The notes beneath the pieces were generated by a model. That model was not told the DNA's origin. It made no database searches and was given only the letters and a program-made list of their open reading frames with translations. Positions 16,523-24,948 of a stretch of 60,996 nt of DNA are shown here, piece after piece. Within the stretch, counting starts at the first letter, position 1; every line of letters starts with the position of its first letter. The DNA is from an uncultured Roseovarius sp. (GTDB lineage: Bacteria; Pseudomonadota; Alphaproteobacteria; Rhodobacterales; Rhodobacteraceae): contig NZ_CANLER010000015.1 of the NCBI RefSeq assembly GCF_947489715.1, positions 1 through 60,996 on the forward strand, read 5' to 3'. Made by a program: the position numbers and the translations under genes.

Positions 16523-19341
16523 ACAGTTCAACCATTCGGTCCTGGTGCAAGAAAATCGTTCTCTGGAGCTGGGTGATCACTCTGCCCATCGTTGTCGTGG
16601 GCGGCCACACGCTTTTTCAGACCTGGAAACGGTTCGACACGTTTTTCGTGCGCTATGACCCATCTCATATGAAGGGTAACTTGTCGCGGCTGCTGGAGTA
16701 CCAGATTGGCAATGTGACAGGAAAGATCGCGTCGGTGATAACGCCGACACCGTCGACCGAATTGCCGACCATCCGCCTTTCCGCCGAAAGACGTGCTCTT
16801 GCGACCTTGCATCAGCACATGCCGCAATCTGGCTTTGAATACGTCAAGGGCACTCTGCTTTACGGTGACAAGCCACGCAGGGTCAAAATCCGCTACCGCG
16901 GCGATTTCGCCTACCATTGGGCCTATGAGAAAAAATCTATTCGGGTGAAGACCAAGAAGGATGATCTGTTCCAGGGCATGCGCGCATTCAACCTGCAGGC
17001 GCCGAAGTTCAAGGAACAAATAAATAACTATCTGGGCTACCAACTGGCTGAACAGATGGGGCTATTGGGGCCCAAGTCAGAACTGGTACGGGTTATGATC
17101 AACGGTGAAGACCGTGGTGTGCACATCATGGTCGAGCAGCTTGAGGAACTCACACTCCGGCGCAATGCCAAGATGCCGGGTGATATTTACCGGGGTGAAA
17201 TTGTCGCCAAGGACCGGTTCAGAGGCATCGGTGACATGGGTGGAAACCTGTTTGAACATCCCGGATTCTGGGACAAGGTGGCAATCAACAATCACTACCC
17301 CGACGCGTCGGCGAAACCGCTTGAAGCGATGGTGGAACTGGTTCAGGCGCCCGATCGGATGCAGGCGCAGGCAAAGCTTGAAGATCTTCTAGATATGGAA
17401 GCCTGGGGAAAGTTCAGCGCCTATGAATCGCTGGCAGGCACCTATCACTTTCACCCCAATCACAACTGGCGCATCTATTACGATCCCTGGCGGCAGAACC
17501 TAGTTCCCATCGTCTGGGACCCCGTAGGCTGGCCCAAAGGGTGGCGCGAACCGGCAAGCAGCCCGACGGCCCTGAACCCGGTCATTCAGACCGATCTGCA
17601 AAAGATGCTGTTCAAGAATGGCGCGTTTTTGAAAGCCCGCGAGGCCGCATTGGAGGAGTTCTTTGCCTCGGGGAAGGCCGAACGGTTCCTGGCGTATAAA
17701 GATAACGCCGTTGCCACGCTCAATTCTGAACTTGAGACCGATCGCTTTTTGAACCCGCAAGATCCCGAACTCATCAAATCCGAGGTCGAAGCAGCCAGCG
17801 TTTACATCGACAGAATATTTGCCGACGCGCAAATTCTGCACGAAAAATCGGCGTCACACATCACCTATGCCGAGACAGGGCAAGGCATTCGGTTGTCGGT
17901 TGGCGGGCAGAATTCCGTCAAGCGGGTGATGTTCAAATTTCCCAATGACATTGACGGGATGGCTGATCTGATCGTCAAATATCGGACCAGAACCGCACAG
18001 AAAAAATCGGTCACTCATTCCGTTGACATGCAGCCCGCTGTCAGCTTGTCAGGTTCGGAACTGACCTTGAACGCGGCCATGGTGCCCAATTCCAGTTTCA
18101 CAAAACCCGGATTGCTGAAATTCAAGAACGGGTTGAAACTCGATTACTCAGCCGGGATTTATGATATCAACTTTGATGTGAACCAGGTTCCCACCTCGGT
18201 CTGGGTCGATCTTGGGTCTGGCTGGAAACGCATCAGCCGTGTTGACCGTCTGAAATCCACAGCTTTCGACAATATTTTCGAACCCATCAATCACCCGCTT
18301 TCCACCAAGCCTGTCGTGTGGAGCGGCGTGAAGGAAATTTCAGGCGTTGAAACGATCGAACAGCCGTTGATCATCGAACCCGGCACGATCATCAAGCTTG
18401 CTGAAAATGCCTCGGTCATCATGAAAAACCAGGTCACGGCGGTCGGCACAAAGGATCGCCCGATCAGCTTTCAGCGCGCCGATGGTGCGGAAAATCCCTG
18501 GGGCGCAATCGGACTACAGGGGCGCGGAGCGGATGGATCGAAATTTGCGCATTGCAGCTTTGTGGGGGGTAGTGGTTACAAGGGCGATCTGTTTGAATTC
18601 TCCGCCCTGTTTTCGGCCCATGACGTAAGGGACCTGATTGTAGAGGATTGCGAATTCGCCGATGGCACGGTCGTCGATGACATGGTGCATATCGTCTATT
18701 CCACCGCCGAATTCACCCGGACCGTGTTCCGCAACTCGTTCTCAGATGCCTTCGATATCGACATATCCGAGGCCAAGATTTCGGACAGCCGGTTCGAGAA
18801 TAGCGGCAATGATGCGGTTGACCTGATGTCCTCCATTGCGTCGATCGACAATACTCAGTTCATTGACAGTGGTGACAAGGGTATCTCGGTGGGCGAGGGC
18901 AGCTACCTGCTTGGCGTCAACAACACGCTTGTGAATAACGAGATCGGCGTTCAGTCCAAGGACGGGTCGAACGCGTTTCTCTATAATCACAGCTTCATGG
19001 GCAACCGTCAGGCCCTGCACGCTTACAAGAAGAACTGGCGCTATGGCGCGGGGGGAGAAATCTTGCTCTTCAAGTCCAAGCTTGTTGACAATGACAAGAA
19101 CGTAACGGCCGAGCGCAAGTCAAAAATCCAGGTTTTCGATAGCTATGCGGACACCCCTGTCACGGTCACCAACCGCGTCAGTGCCTTCGCTGTCGATGGC
19201 GAAAGCGAAAGCGCCGCCAGACACGAGGGTCGCCTGGTGCCACAAGGGATGAAGCTGAACCAGCGCAATGCTGCGCTCATCCAGAGATTTGACCAATCCG
19301 TGATGCAATTGCGTGACGTAGGCCGCCGGGGAGCGATGTAG
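16519..19341 (+). CDS. CotH-type kinase domain fused to a beta-helix domain
   Basis: A 940-residue protein. The start at 16519 overlaps the previous stop (ATGA) and follows GGAAGG. One membrane span lies at about residues 14-36. Residues 110-345 fit the CotH kinase fold: KIRYRGDFAYHW and KKSIRVKTKK (nucleotide-binding lysines), then NNYLGYQLAEQMGL, HNWRIYYDP (315-323) and VPIVWDPVGWP with Asp334 at the expected metal-binding position. CotH proteins phosphorylate spore-coat proteins in Bacillus. From about residue 625 to 870 short repeats (CSFVGGSG, CEFADGT, SRFENSGNDAVDL, TQFIDSGDKGIS) form a right-handed parallel beta-helix, a fold often used to bind polysaccharide. The fusion suggests action on a surface polymer or protein; the substrate is unknown. 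Confidence 0.8.
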   Translation: MNSSTIRSWCKKIVLWSWVITLPIVVVGGHTLFQTWKRFDTFFVRYDPSHMKGNLSRLLEYQIGNVTGKIASVITPTPSTELPTIRLSAERRALATLHQHMPQSGFEYVKGTLLYGDKPRRVKIRYRGDFAYHWAYEKKSIRVKTKKDDLFQGMRAFNLQAPKFKEQINNYLGYQLAEQMGLLGPKSELVRVMINGEDRGVHIMVEQLEELTLRRNAKMPGDIYRGEIVAKDRFRGIGDMGGNLFEHPGFWDKVAINNHYPDASAKPLEAMVELVQAPDRMQAQAKLEDLLDMEAWGKFSAYESLAGTYHFHPNHNWRIYYDPWRQNLVPIVWDPVGWPKGWREPASSPTALNPVIQTDLQKMLFKNGAFLKAREAALEEFFASGKAERFLAYKDNAVATLNSELETDRFLNPQDPELIKSEVEAASVYIDRIFADAQILHEKSASHITYAETGQGIRLSVGGQNSVKRVMFKFPNDIDGMADLIVKYRTRTAQKKSVTHSVDMQPAVSLSGSELTLNAAMVPNSSFTKPGLLKFKNGLKLDYSAGIYDINFDVNQVPTSVWVDLGSGWKRISRVDRLKSTAFDNIFEPINHPLSTKPVVWSGVKEISGVETIEQPLIIEPGTIIKLAENASVIMKNQVTAVGTKDRPISFQRADGAENPWGAIGLQGRGADGSKFAHCSFVGGSGYKGDLFEFSALFSAHDVRDLIVEDCEFADGTVVDDMVHIVYSTAEFTRTVFRNSFSDAFDIDISEAKISDSRFENSGNDAVDLMSSIASIDNTQFIDSGDKGISVGEGSYLLGVNNTLVNNEIGVQSKDGSNAFLYNHSFMGNRQALHAYKKNWRYGAGGEILLFKSKLVDNDKNVTAERKSKIQVFDSYADTPVTVTNRVSAFAVDGESESAARHEGRLVPQGMKLNQRNAALIQRFDQSVMQLRDVGRRGAM

Positions 19342-19343
19342 AA

Positions 19344-20105
19344 TTGCTGAAAGAAAACAAGCGCAATCTGACGACGCCGCTCCACTTCGCCAGATTTGAA
19401 TTCAAGTATGTCCTGCCCAAACGCCGCCGCGATGATGTCGAGGCGCATTTGCGGTATTTTCTCGAACTCGATCCCTTCGTGCGCGATCGCGAAGAGCATA
19501 AATACAGCGTCCGCAGCCTCTACTACGATACTGCGGATTTCTCGGCCTTCCATGACAAGATCGACGGGCTGCACAGCCGCAGAAAATTCCGGGTTCGCAC
19601 CTATAATGAAGAGGCCGGAGGCCCCGCGCCCTACTTCCTGGAAATCAAGGGTCGCCACAACAACCTGGTGTTCAAGCATCGCACACCGATCCCCGCCGGG
19701 GCCTGGATTGATGATAGCGGCGACGGATTGTCAACCTCGCTGATCAAGAACGCGGATCCCAGCGGTGTTCTCGACCAGTTCACCTATGAATATTATCAGC
19801 GGCGCATCCGACCCATTGCTCTTATCGACTACAAAAGACGCCCGTATATCAGCAAATACGATTCGAGCTTCCGCATAACATTCGACGAGCAACTTACCTG
19901 CTTCAAAGCAGGCAAAGTGTTCCCCGAAGATGTTGCACAACTAAAACACATCGTCCCCGGCCATACGGTAATGGAAGTTAAATTCCATCATCACTTGCCA
20001 TCGTGGTTTCATCGAGTCATTCAGGCCCACGAATTAAGGCGCGTCTCAATATCCAAAATCTGCTCCGGCATGGAGGTATTGGGCATGGCATACGACGAAG
20101 ACTAA
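19344..20105 (+). CDS. VTC-domain (polyphosphate polymerase-like) protein
   Basis: A 253-residue single-domain protein of the VTC family, the triphosphate-tunnel fold that makes polyphosphate from ATP in yeast Vtc4. The tunnel residues look complete: Glu19 and Lys21 (RFEFKYVLP), Lys81, Arg83 and Arg85 (RRKFRVRTYN), Glu100 and Lys102 (FLEIKGR), Arg165, Arg166 and Arg177 (DYKRRPY, SFRITFDE), and Glu211 and Lys213 (VMEVKFH). No membrane segment or signal peptide, so it should act in the cytoplasm, perhaps docked to the DUF4956 protein. It starts with TTG two bases after the CotH stop, so expression is coupled and possibly low. Enzymatic polymer synthesis is inferred from conserved residues only. 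Confidence 0.85.
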   Translation: MLKENKRNLTTPLHFARFEFKYVLPKRRRDDVEAHLRYFLELDPFVRDREEHKYSVRSLYYDTADFSAFHDKIDGLHSRRKFRVRTYNEEAGGPAPYFLEIKGRHNNLVFKHRTPIPAGAWIDDSGDGLSTSLIKNADPSGVLDQFTYEYYQRRIRPIALIDYKRRPYISKYDSSFRITFDEQLTCFKAGKVFPEDVAQLKHIVPGHTVMEVKFHHHLPSWFHRVIQAHELRRVSISKICSGMEVLGMAYDED

Positions 20106-20116
20106 ATCTGGAGTTC

Positions 20117-20803
20117 ATGATGGAACAAGTAATCTCGCCAGTCGCAACCGAGTTGCTGACCTATTCTGTGACGGAAATGACGGTCAACGTCCTGTTAGCG
20201 CTCTGCATCGGCTTCTGGCTTGCCTTCATTTATCAGTTCACCCACAAGGGTCTGTCATATTCCCAATCGTTCACCCAAACGCTTATATTCGTGACGTTGA
20301 TCGTTGCGGTGGTGATGATGGTCATCGGCGGCAGCCTTGCACGCGCCTTTGCGCTTGTCGGTGCGATGTCGATTATTCGTTTCCGGACGGTTCTGAAAGA
20401 CACCAAGGATTTGTCCTATGTCTTCGGCGCGCTTGCGCTCGGTATGGCCGCCGGGACAAGCAACTATTTCCTGGCGGTTCTGGGCACGTTTTTCATGACC
20501 GTTCTGGTTTTCGTGCTGAACGTCACCAACTTTGGATCGGTTTACAAAAGCGAGTTCATCCTGCGTTTCCGCTTCAACCAGAATGGTGATAGCGGGGCCT
20601 TCCTGAGCGCGATCAAGGAATTCTGCAAGCGTTCGAACCTTTTGCACATCGAGCCTTCGGGGGATGGCAACAGCCTGATGCAGACATACGATATCGCGAT
20701 GCGCGATGATGTCTCTCACTCCAGCCTGATCGAGCGCCTGGACAGCATCCCGGATGTTTCCGAGGTCGTACTGATCGCCTCTAAGAATGACGTGGATTAC
20801 TAG
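20117..20803 (+). CDS. DUF4956 membrane protein
   Basis: A 228-residue protein of the DUF4956 family. There are about four membrane spans in residues 15-145 (NVLLALCIGFWLAFIYQF, TLIFVTLIVAVVMMVIGG, AFALVGAMSIIRFRTVLK and a last span at FLAVLGTFFMTVLVFVL). The AMSIIRFRTVLKDTKDL loop is the most family-like part, with two arginines in or near the membrane that could face a polyanion. The C-terminal 80 residues are a soluble alpha/beta domain resembling MgtC/ACT-like cytoplasmic tails. Two ATG codons (20117, 20120) follow a GGAG; either may be used. It is the last gene of the operon, 11 bp after the VTC gene. It may be the channel through which a polymer leaves; this is inference. Confidence 0.78.
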   Translation: MMEQVISPVATELLTYSVTEMTVNVLLALCIGFWLAFIYQFTHKGLSYSQSFTQTLIFVTLIVAVVMMVIGGSLARAFALVGAMSIIRFRTVLKDTKDLSYVFGALALGMAAGTSNYFLAVLGTFFMTVLVFVLNVTNFGSVYKSEFILRFRFNQNGDSGAFLSAIKEFCKRSNLLHIEPSGDGNSLMQTYDIAMRDDVSHSSLIERLDSIPDVSEVVLIASKNDVDY

Positions 20804-20852
20804 GCTTATCTAGACGGCCCAACCGGTCGACATTCCAAGACACACCATATAG

Positions 20853-20888
20853 CGCCGCCATGCCGAAATCCGTCATGGCGGCGTTTTT
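20853..20888 (+). terminator. Rho-independent terminator of the CotH/VTC operon
   Basis: A perfect ten-base stem, CGCCGCCATG (20853-20862) and CATGGCGGCG (20874-20883), with an 11-base loop, is followed directly by TTTTT. It lies 50 bases after the DUF4956 stop. Confidence 0.9.
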
Positions 20889-20977
20889 CATTCGAGAAAG
20901 TGACAAGGCGCGTTCGGGATTTCAGCCCGCCCGGTTTCGGGGGCTGTCCAACGGAATTTGCCCAAGACCCTAGTAGG

Positions 20978-21970
20978 TCACGCGCGCCGCTGCCGCCGTT
21001 CTTTCAACCGCTCGTGGGCCTGCGGCGTGCCATCGTGGAAGGATCCAAACCACTTGTCCCAGGGCATTTCAAGGTTACCGTAATTCACCTCGAAATAGCG
21101 GTGATGCATCTGGTGGTGGAATGTGCCAAGCGCAAGCTGCTTGCGGTCCTTGACCAGTAATTCTTCAAACCCGGTATGCGATGTTGCCGCCGTCAGAGAC
21201 TGGTGTTGCAGGTGAAACAGGATATGCAGCGGATGCGCCGGGACAACGAAGTGAATGAGGATCGAGCTGAAGAAGATCAGGTGTTCGACCGGGTGCATCG
21301 ACAGGCCCGACCATGGCCCGACATTGACATTGCGATGATGCAACGCATGCGCCATCCGGTAGAGCGGCCTCCAATGCAACGCCCGGTGCACCCAGTAGAA
21401 ATGAAAGGAAATCCACACCGGTGTCAGCAGGAAGATCGCGATGAACCAGATCGGATGAGTGCCGAAGGACAGCAAGGGCGCCCAACCGTTGCCCATCGCC
21501 CAAAGCAACAGTACTTCGTAACCGGTCCAGAACCCCACGCCACTGGTCAGTGACCAGAACATATTGTCGCGCACCTGTCCGCCGAAACTGAACTGCCGAC
21601 CTTTCAGCATCAGGTCGCGCTTGTCGTATTTCAGGCGCATGCCCTGGCCTTTGCGCATGTAGAAAAACCAGTGCAGCCCGCCTGCGACCAGCAGCATCAG
21701 CCCCATATTGCGCAGCCAGATGCCCGCAATCCAGCCCGGTGCCAGCGTCGCGGCGGTCTCAAGCGAGGGCGATAACCAGAACCAGCAGATCAGGGCGATG
21801 CCAAGAACCAGCACATTCTCGGCCAGGCCAAGCCAGCGCGTCGCGATCCATCTGACCATGTGCCTTGGGTCAGGTGGCCAGCTAAAAAACGGCGAGACGC
21901 TGATCGGCACCTTGGGCACATGATGCCAGCCGGGCAGGGTGGGATCGGCCTCTTTTCTGGGGTTTTGCAT
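20978..21970 (-). CDS. Fatty acid hydroxylase / sterol desaturase family protein
   Basis: A 330-residue integral membrane di-iron oxygenase. The clustered histidines of the family are all present: HRALHW, HALHHRNVN, HPVEH and HHQMHHRYF, near residues 190-300. Four to five hydrophobic segments precede and separate them. Roseobacter members of this superfamily act on lipid chains or carotenoids, but the substrate cannot be assigned. The N-terminus (KEADPTLPGWHHVPKVPISV) is typical of the alphaproteobacterial subgroup. It stands alone, convergent with the CotH operon and divergent from the LysR gene. Confidence 0.85.
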   Translation of the reverse strand: MQNPRKEADPTLPGWHHVPKVPISVSPFFSWPPDPRHMVRWIATRWLGLAENVLVLGIALICWFWLSPSLETAATLAPGWIAGIWLRNMGLMLLVAGGLHWFFYMRKGQGMRLKYDKRDLMLKGRQFSFGGQVRDNMFWSLTSGVGFWTGYEVLLLWAMGNGWAPLLSFGTHPIWFIAIFLLTPVWISFHFYWVHRALHWRPLYRMAHALHHRNVNVGPWSGLSMHPVEHLIFFSSILIHFVVPAHPLHILFHLQHQSLTAATSHTGFEELLVKDRKQLALGTFHHQMHHRYFEVNYGNLEMPWDKWFGSFHDGTPQAHERLKERRQRRA

Positions 21971-22073
21971 CGCGGTGCTCCGATTTCGGATTTGCCTGAC
22001 CCTGTCACAGAACCTTAAAGTGGAAAAACAGAAATAAATGCTATTTAATATCTATTATTCAGAGGTAGAAGAT

Positions 22074-23006
22074 TTGCGCAAAAACTTACGACTTTCATTG
22101 CGGGCGCTCAGGGCCTTTGTCTCGGTGGTGGATCATGGCTCGATTATCGGCGCGGCGCGCGATCTGAACGTGGCAGCATCGGCGGTTGCGGCGGCGCTGG
22201 ATCAGGTCGAGGCCGAGTTCGGCGCTGACCTGTTGATCCGCGCCCGCGCCCGGGGGATTTCGGTCACGGTCGAAGGGCGCGAGATTGCGGCACGGTTTCG
22301 TGGTCTGCTGGAGGATTACGCCGATGTCATGGATCACGGGCGGGCGCTGGTACAATCCCTCAGCGGCAGCCTGCGTATCGGCTATTACGCACCGGTGGCC
22401 CCGGCATTTTTGCCCGGTATCCTGCGCCCGATCATGCAGGCCAATCCATCGCTCAGGCTGGAACTTTATGAACATGACAACGACAGCGCCCAAGAGGCAT
22501 TGCTGAGCGGCAAGCTGGATGTCATCCTGTTCGCCGGGCAGGATCTGCGCAGCGGGATCGACACGAAACCCTTGCTTGATCTGCCACCCTATGTGCTGGC
22601 ACCCGACGGGCACGCCCTGGCCGACGCCGAACCTGTAAAACTGTCAGAGGCGGCGAAACATCCGGTCATCCAGCTGGATCGCCCGCTGGCACGGCCCTAT
22701 CTGGACCGTCTGTTTCGACAGCAGGGCCTGAAGCCCGACATCGTGGCGCGGGTCGACAGCACCGAAATGGCGCGCAGCCTGGTGGGGGCAGGGGCGGGGA
22801 TCGCCATTCTGGCCATGCGGCCCCTGACCGATATCACCTATGGCGGGGACCGGTTGATCGCATTGGCGTTGGAACCGGACCTGCCGAAATTGCAGCTTTT
22901 TGCCGGGCATGTCAGGGGCCGCCCGCGGAAACCCGTTTCGGTATTCCTGGAAGCCTTGGAAAATTTTATCACCACATCCGCCGCGCAGCGTCTGATTTGC
23001 CAATGA
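22074..23006 (+). CDS. LysR-type transcriptional regulator
   Basis: A 310-residue regulator with an N-terminal winged helix-turn-helix (LSLRALRAFVSVVDHGSIIG, AARDLNVAASAVAAALDQVE) and a C-terminal substrate-binding-like effector domain from about residue 90. I prefer the TTG at 22074, which has AGAGG eight bases upstream, to the ATG at 22038, which lacks a Shine-Dalgarno; the longer form adds 12 residues. It precedes the cysteine synthase-like gene by 84 bases on the same strand and may control it. The upstream gap shared with the hydroxylase gene is very AT-rich. Confidence 0.88.
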   Translation: MRKNLRLSLRALRAFVSVVDHGSIIGAARDLNVAASAVAAALDQVEAEFGADLLIRARARGISVTVEGREIAARFRGLLEDYADVMDHGRALVQSLSGSLRIGYYAPVAPAFLPGILRPIMQANPSLRLELYEHDNDSAQEALLSGKLDVILFAGQDLRSGIDTKPLLDLPPYVLAPDGHALADAEPVKLSEAAKHPVIQLDRPLARPYLDRLFRQQGLKPDIVARVDSTEMARSLVGAGAGIAILAMRPLTDITYGGDRLIALALEPDLPKLQLFAGHVRGRPRKPVSVFLEALENFITTSAAQRLICQ

Positions 23007-23090
23007 TATGCGAAACAGGCCCAAAGACTGGCCGCGCCGGGTGTGATCCGTTACTTTCGGCAGATCACAGCTAACGGGGGAGAGAGCCAC

Positions 23091-24167
23091 ATGGCCGAGA
23101 ATGATATTCGCAGCACCAACGGACGCGGCAGACTTTTTGACAGCGTGCTGGACACGATTGGTGACACGCCGGTCATCCGCGTGAACAACCTGGCGCCCGA
23201 TGGTGTGCGGCTTTATGTCAAGGCCGAGGCGTTCAACCCGGCGGCATCGGTCAAGGACCGGCTGGCGGTGAACATCATCGAGGCCGCAGAGCGTGACGGG
23301 ACACTCAAGCCGGGCCAGACAGTGGTCGAGGCGACCAGCGGCAATACCGGCATCGGGCTGGCGATGGTCTGCGCGCAAAAGGGCTATCCGCTGGTGGTGA
23401 CCATGGCCGACAGTTTCTCGATCGAGCGTCGTCGGCTGATGCGCATACTGGGCGCCAAGGTGGTGCTGACCCCACGCGCCGAAAAGGGTTTTGGCATGTA
23501 TAAAAAAGCGGTTGAGCTGGCCGAGGCGCATGGCTGGTTCCTGGCGCATCAGTTCGAAACCGATGCCAATGCCGATATTCACGAAGCAACGACCGCCCGC
23601 GAGATCATGGCGGATTTCGCCGGGGACCGGCTGGATTATTTCGTGACCGGCTATGGTACCGGCGGCACCCTGACGGGCGTTGGCCGGGTGTTGCGCAAGG
23701 AACGCCCCGAGACAAGGATTATCCTGTCAGAACCCGCAAACGCCCAGATCGTGGGCAGCGGGCACGCCCAGGAACGGCTTGAAGATGGCGCCCCCGCCGT
23801 CAGCCATCCCGATTTTGAACCGCACCCGATCCAGGGCTGGACTCCTGATTTCATTCCGCTGGTGCTGCAAGAGGCAATTGATGACGGGCTTTATGATGAC
23901 CTGATCCCGGTCGCGGGGCCGGACGGCATCAAATGGGCGCGCGAACTGGCCAGCAAAGAGGGGATATTCACCGGCGTTTCCGGTGGATCGACCTTTGCCA
24001 TCGCCATGGGCATTGCCGAAAAGGCCGAACCCGGTTCGGTGATCCTGTGCATGTTGCCGGATACCGGTGAACGCTACATGACCACACCGCTCTTCGAGGG
24101 CATCCCCGAAGATATGTCCGACGAAGAGGTCGAAATCTCGAAATCGACCCCGGGCTTTCAGATGTAA
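23091..24167 (+). CDS. Cysteine synthase-like PLP enzyme
   Basis: A 358-residue fold-type II PLP-dependent enzyme. Residues NPAASVKDRLAV carry the Schiff-base lysine, EATSGNTGIGLAM the substrate loop, and TGYGTGGTLTGVGRVL the phosphate cup. These fit O-acetylserine sulfhydrylase (cysteine synthase A), which makes cysteine from O-acetylserine and sulfide. At the C-terminus CMLPDTGERYMTTPLFE is also typical. The N-terminus has about 12 extra residues. The start at 23091 has GGGGGAGAG upstream. Related cystathionine beta-synthases share this fold, so the exact donor is not certain. It follows a LysR gene. Confidence 0.85.
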   Translation: MAENDIRSTNGRGRLFDSVLDTIGDTPVIRVNNLAPDGVRLYVKAEAFNPAASVKDRLAVNIIEAAERDGTLKPGQTVVEATSGNTGIGLAMVCAQKGYPLVVTMADSFSIERRRLMRILGAKVVLTPRAEKGFGMYKKAVELAEAHGWFLAHQFETDANADIHEATTAREIMADFAGDRLDYFVTGYGTGGTLTGVGRVLRKERPETRIILSEPANAQIVGSGHAQERLEDGAPAVSHPDFEPHPIQGWTPDFIPLVLQEAIDDGLYDDLIPVAGPDGIKWARELASKEGIFTGVSGGSTFAIAMGIAEKAEPGSVILCMLPDTGERYMTTPLFEGIPEDMSDEEVEISKSTPGFQM

Positions 24168-24174
24168 ATTCGCG

Positions 24175-24442
24175 CGGCGCAGCCGTGCGGGGGCATGGCT
24201 GTGCCATAGGATGCGCCTGATTCTGGGGTTGCGGCTCCGATCCGACTTTCCCCAGCAGACCAAACAGGTTTCGAAATCGGCATCGCCAGGCGGGGCGCGC
24301 ATGTCCTTTTCGACCACGTGTTTGACCGGCGCATTGTCGCGCTGGATGGTCCGATCCCACCTTGGCGGGTGCCGCCCACGCTGACATAGGGGATCACGCT
24401 GGACCACGCCTCGCCATACCAGTCATGTCCCTTGGCGATCAT
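24175..24442 (-). pseudogene. Broken minus-strand frame, family not recognised
   Basis: Reading from 24442, one frame gives MIAKGHDWYGEAWSSVIPYV and SVGGTRQGG. The neighbouring frame then gives a coherent continuation (WDRTIQRDNAPVKHVVEKD, then DADFETCLVCWGK). This suggests a single frameshift near 24355. The reconstructed product of about 90 residues is short and I do not recognise a family. It could be a real small gene with a sequencing error or a pseudogene. Confidence 0.35.
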
Positions 24443-24824
24443 CCCGGCTGCGTTGCTACGGCCGGGTAATTCGATACCCGAGGCCGCCTGCGGGCTGGGC
24501 GCCGTGACCCGTCATTTACCTGGAATTGCCCGGGGAAAAATTATGCTGGCGCCGCTGGATGTATCGACACGGATGATCGCGCGCGGCGTCGATATCGAAG
24601 CCGCTGATGCGCTGGGTCGAATGGAAAACATGGCAGTTGCCGCGCAGTCCTTTGATCTGATTACCTGTGTCCGGGGGCTGGAGACACTGGATTATCCACG
24701 CCCCACATTGCGCGACCCGGCAGTCAGTTCCGCCTGGTCTATTGCGTTGATTGCCCGCCCCGGTCGGTCATCGGTGCGCCGACACGCGGGTATATTAGGT
24801 GTTCTGACCGGGGCCGCTTTCTGA
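24432..24824 (+). pseudogene. Remnant of a SAM-dependent methyltransferase
   Basis: A plus-strand frame retains the order of class I methyltransferase motifs: IPEAACGLGAVTRHLPGIA (motif I, normally ExGxGxG), APLDVSTRMIARG (motif II region), and AVAAQSFDLITCVRGLETLD (post-II and motif IV, normally LPFxDxSFDLV). Motif I has lost its second glycine pattern and the C-terminal half is missing or out of frame after about residue 95. There is no good start codon context. It reads as a decayed UbiE/Methyltransf_11-like gene. Confidence 0.5.
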
Positions 24825-24948
24825 ACTGCAAAACCTGACCGCCGGGGCGTCGGAGGCCGAGGCGCTGCATGTTCTGGCCCTGCATTGAACGGCGTCCGTC
24901 GCGGTGATGATCCGGCATGTCTGATCGCCCGAGCGGCACAGCGCTCCG

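Larger units (their letters stand above)
24168..24948. other. 780-base stretch of degraded coding sequence
   Basis: Between the cysteine synthase-like gene and the HD-GYP gene there is no intact gene. The sequence keeps coding-like composition and contains two broken frames described separately. Neither has a plausible full-length product. No transposase or repeat flanks them, so decay by point mutation and indels is the simplest reading. Confidence 0.6.
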
